Shown here: piece by piece, positions 63,890 to 64,000 of the stretch
Layout of the letters: each line of letters begins with the position of its first letter
Numbering within the stretch: position 1 is the stretch's first letter
Assembly: GCF_028656935.1 (NCBI RefSeq)
Contig: NZ_JAMDGZ010000033.1
Coordinates: 1 to 64,000, forward strand
Source: Pseudomonas rubra
GTDB lineage: Bacteria; Pseudomonadota; Gammaproteobacteria; Pseudomonadales; Pseudomonadaceae
Direction of reading: 5' to 3'
Length of the DNA stretch: 64,000 bases
Translations under genes and position numbers: made by a program
Notes under the pieces: model-generated
What the model saw: only the letters and a program-made list of their open reading frames with translations
Database searches by the model: none
Told to the model about the DNA's origin: nothing

Positions 63890-64000
63890 TCATGGCGCCG
63901 GCTGGCGTTGCTGCCTGAACAGGCTCCAGTAGGCTACCGCCGAGGTCAAAATGCCGACCAGCAGCAATAACGGCGCGGTGGAGTGTATGGCCTGGCGCAG
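63890..64000 (-). CDS. C-terminal end of a membrane protein (cut by window)
   Basis: The minus strand is open from the right edge for 36 codons to TGA at 63890. The product ends in one membrane helix (PLLLLVGILTSAVAYWSLF) and a polar tail RQQRQPAP. Family cannot be decided from this piece. Confidence 0.55.
   Translation of the reverse strand: MRQAIHSTAPLLLLVGILTSAVAYWSLFRQQRQPAP

Overview
This window is a chromosomal segment of a fluorescent-type Pseudomonas, most likely of the P. putida group. The evidence is high-GC coding sequence, a PrrF-type iron small RNA with a Fur box, families restricted to pseudomonads (DUF1652, DUF6124-like, DUF6555-like), many REP/REPIN palindromes, LiuR-type operators in front of a liuABCD operon, and a glycogen/trehalose cluster in the order known from P. 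aeruginosa and P. putida. No tRNA, rRNA, CRISPR array, insertion sequence or integrase was seen.

Layout. 1-2064: C-terminal part of a TPR protein that looks like a STAND (NLR-like) ATPase, with lower GC than its neighbours. 2077-6392: LysR regulator, pirin, two isochorismatase-fold hydrolases, AlkA-like glycosylase. 6393-10091: small Pseudomonas proteins, an MFS exporter with an NTF2-like partner and a divergent LysR gene. 10096-14666: second EF-G (fusA2), then D-serine dehydratase with a LysR regulator. 14753-19348: hypotheticals, a DUF3455/ECF sigma/anti-sigma operon, DUF2938 divergent from an ArsR-rhodanese fusion, a thioesterase. 19345-24053: porin, M14 carboxypeptidase, a reduced sigma-FecR hybrid behind a probable Fur box, the PrrF sRNA, a DUF6124-like gene divergent from an S24-type repressor that lacks its catalytic Ser and Lys.

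24167-31658: the leucine/isovalerate operon liuABCD divergent from an acyl-CoA ligase, with two LiuR-type palindromes between them. LiuA oxidises isovaleryl-CoA, LiuB/LiuD carboxylate methylcrotonyl-CoA, and LiuC hydrates methylglutaconyl-CoA. The final HMG-CoA lyase and liuR itself are not in the window.

31867-51604: alpha-glucan and trehalose metabolism in two facing arms. The plus arm, glgE-treS/mak-glgB, turns trehalose into maltose, maltose 1-phosphate and branched alpha-glucan. The minus arm, glgA-treZ-malQ-treY-DUF2934-glgX, trims the glucan and returns it to trehalose. Together they form a trehalose/glucan cycle. An autotransporter-type barrel gene sits between the arms.

51976-64000: NTF2-like secreted protein, a 55-residue coiled-coil microprotein, gnd-zwf, nhaB, a 926-residue repeat protein with a lectin-like, GC-poor tip, a crotonase, nudC, an orphan 314-residue protein, a TSUP transporter, and the last 36 codons of a membrane protein that runs off the right edge.
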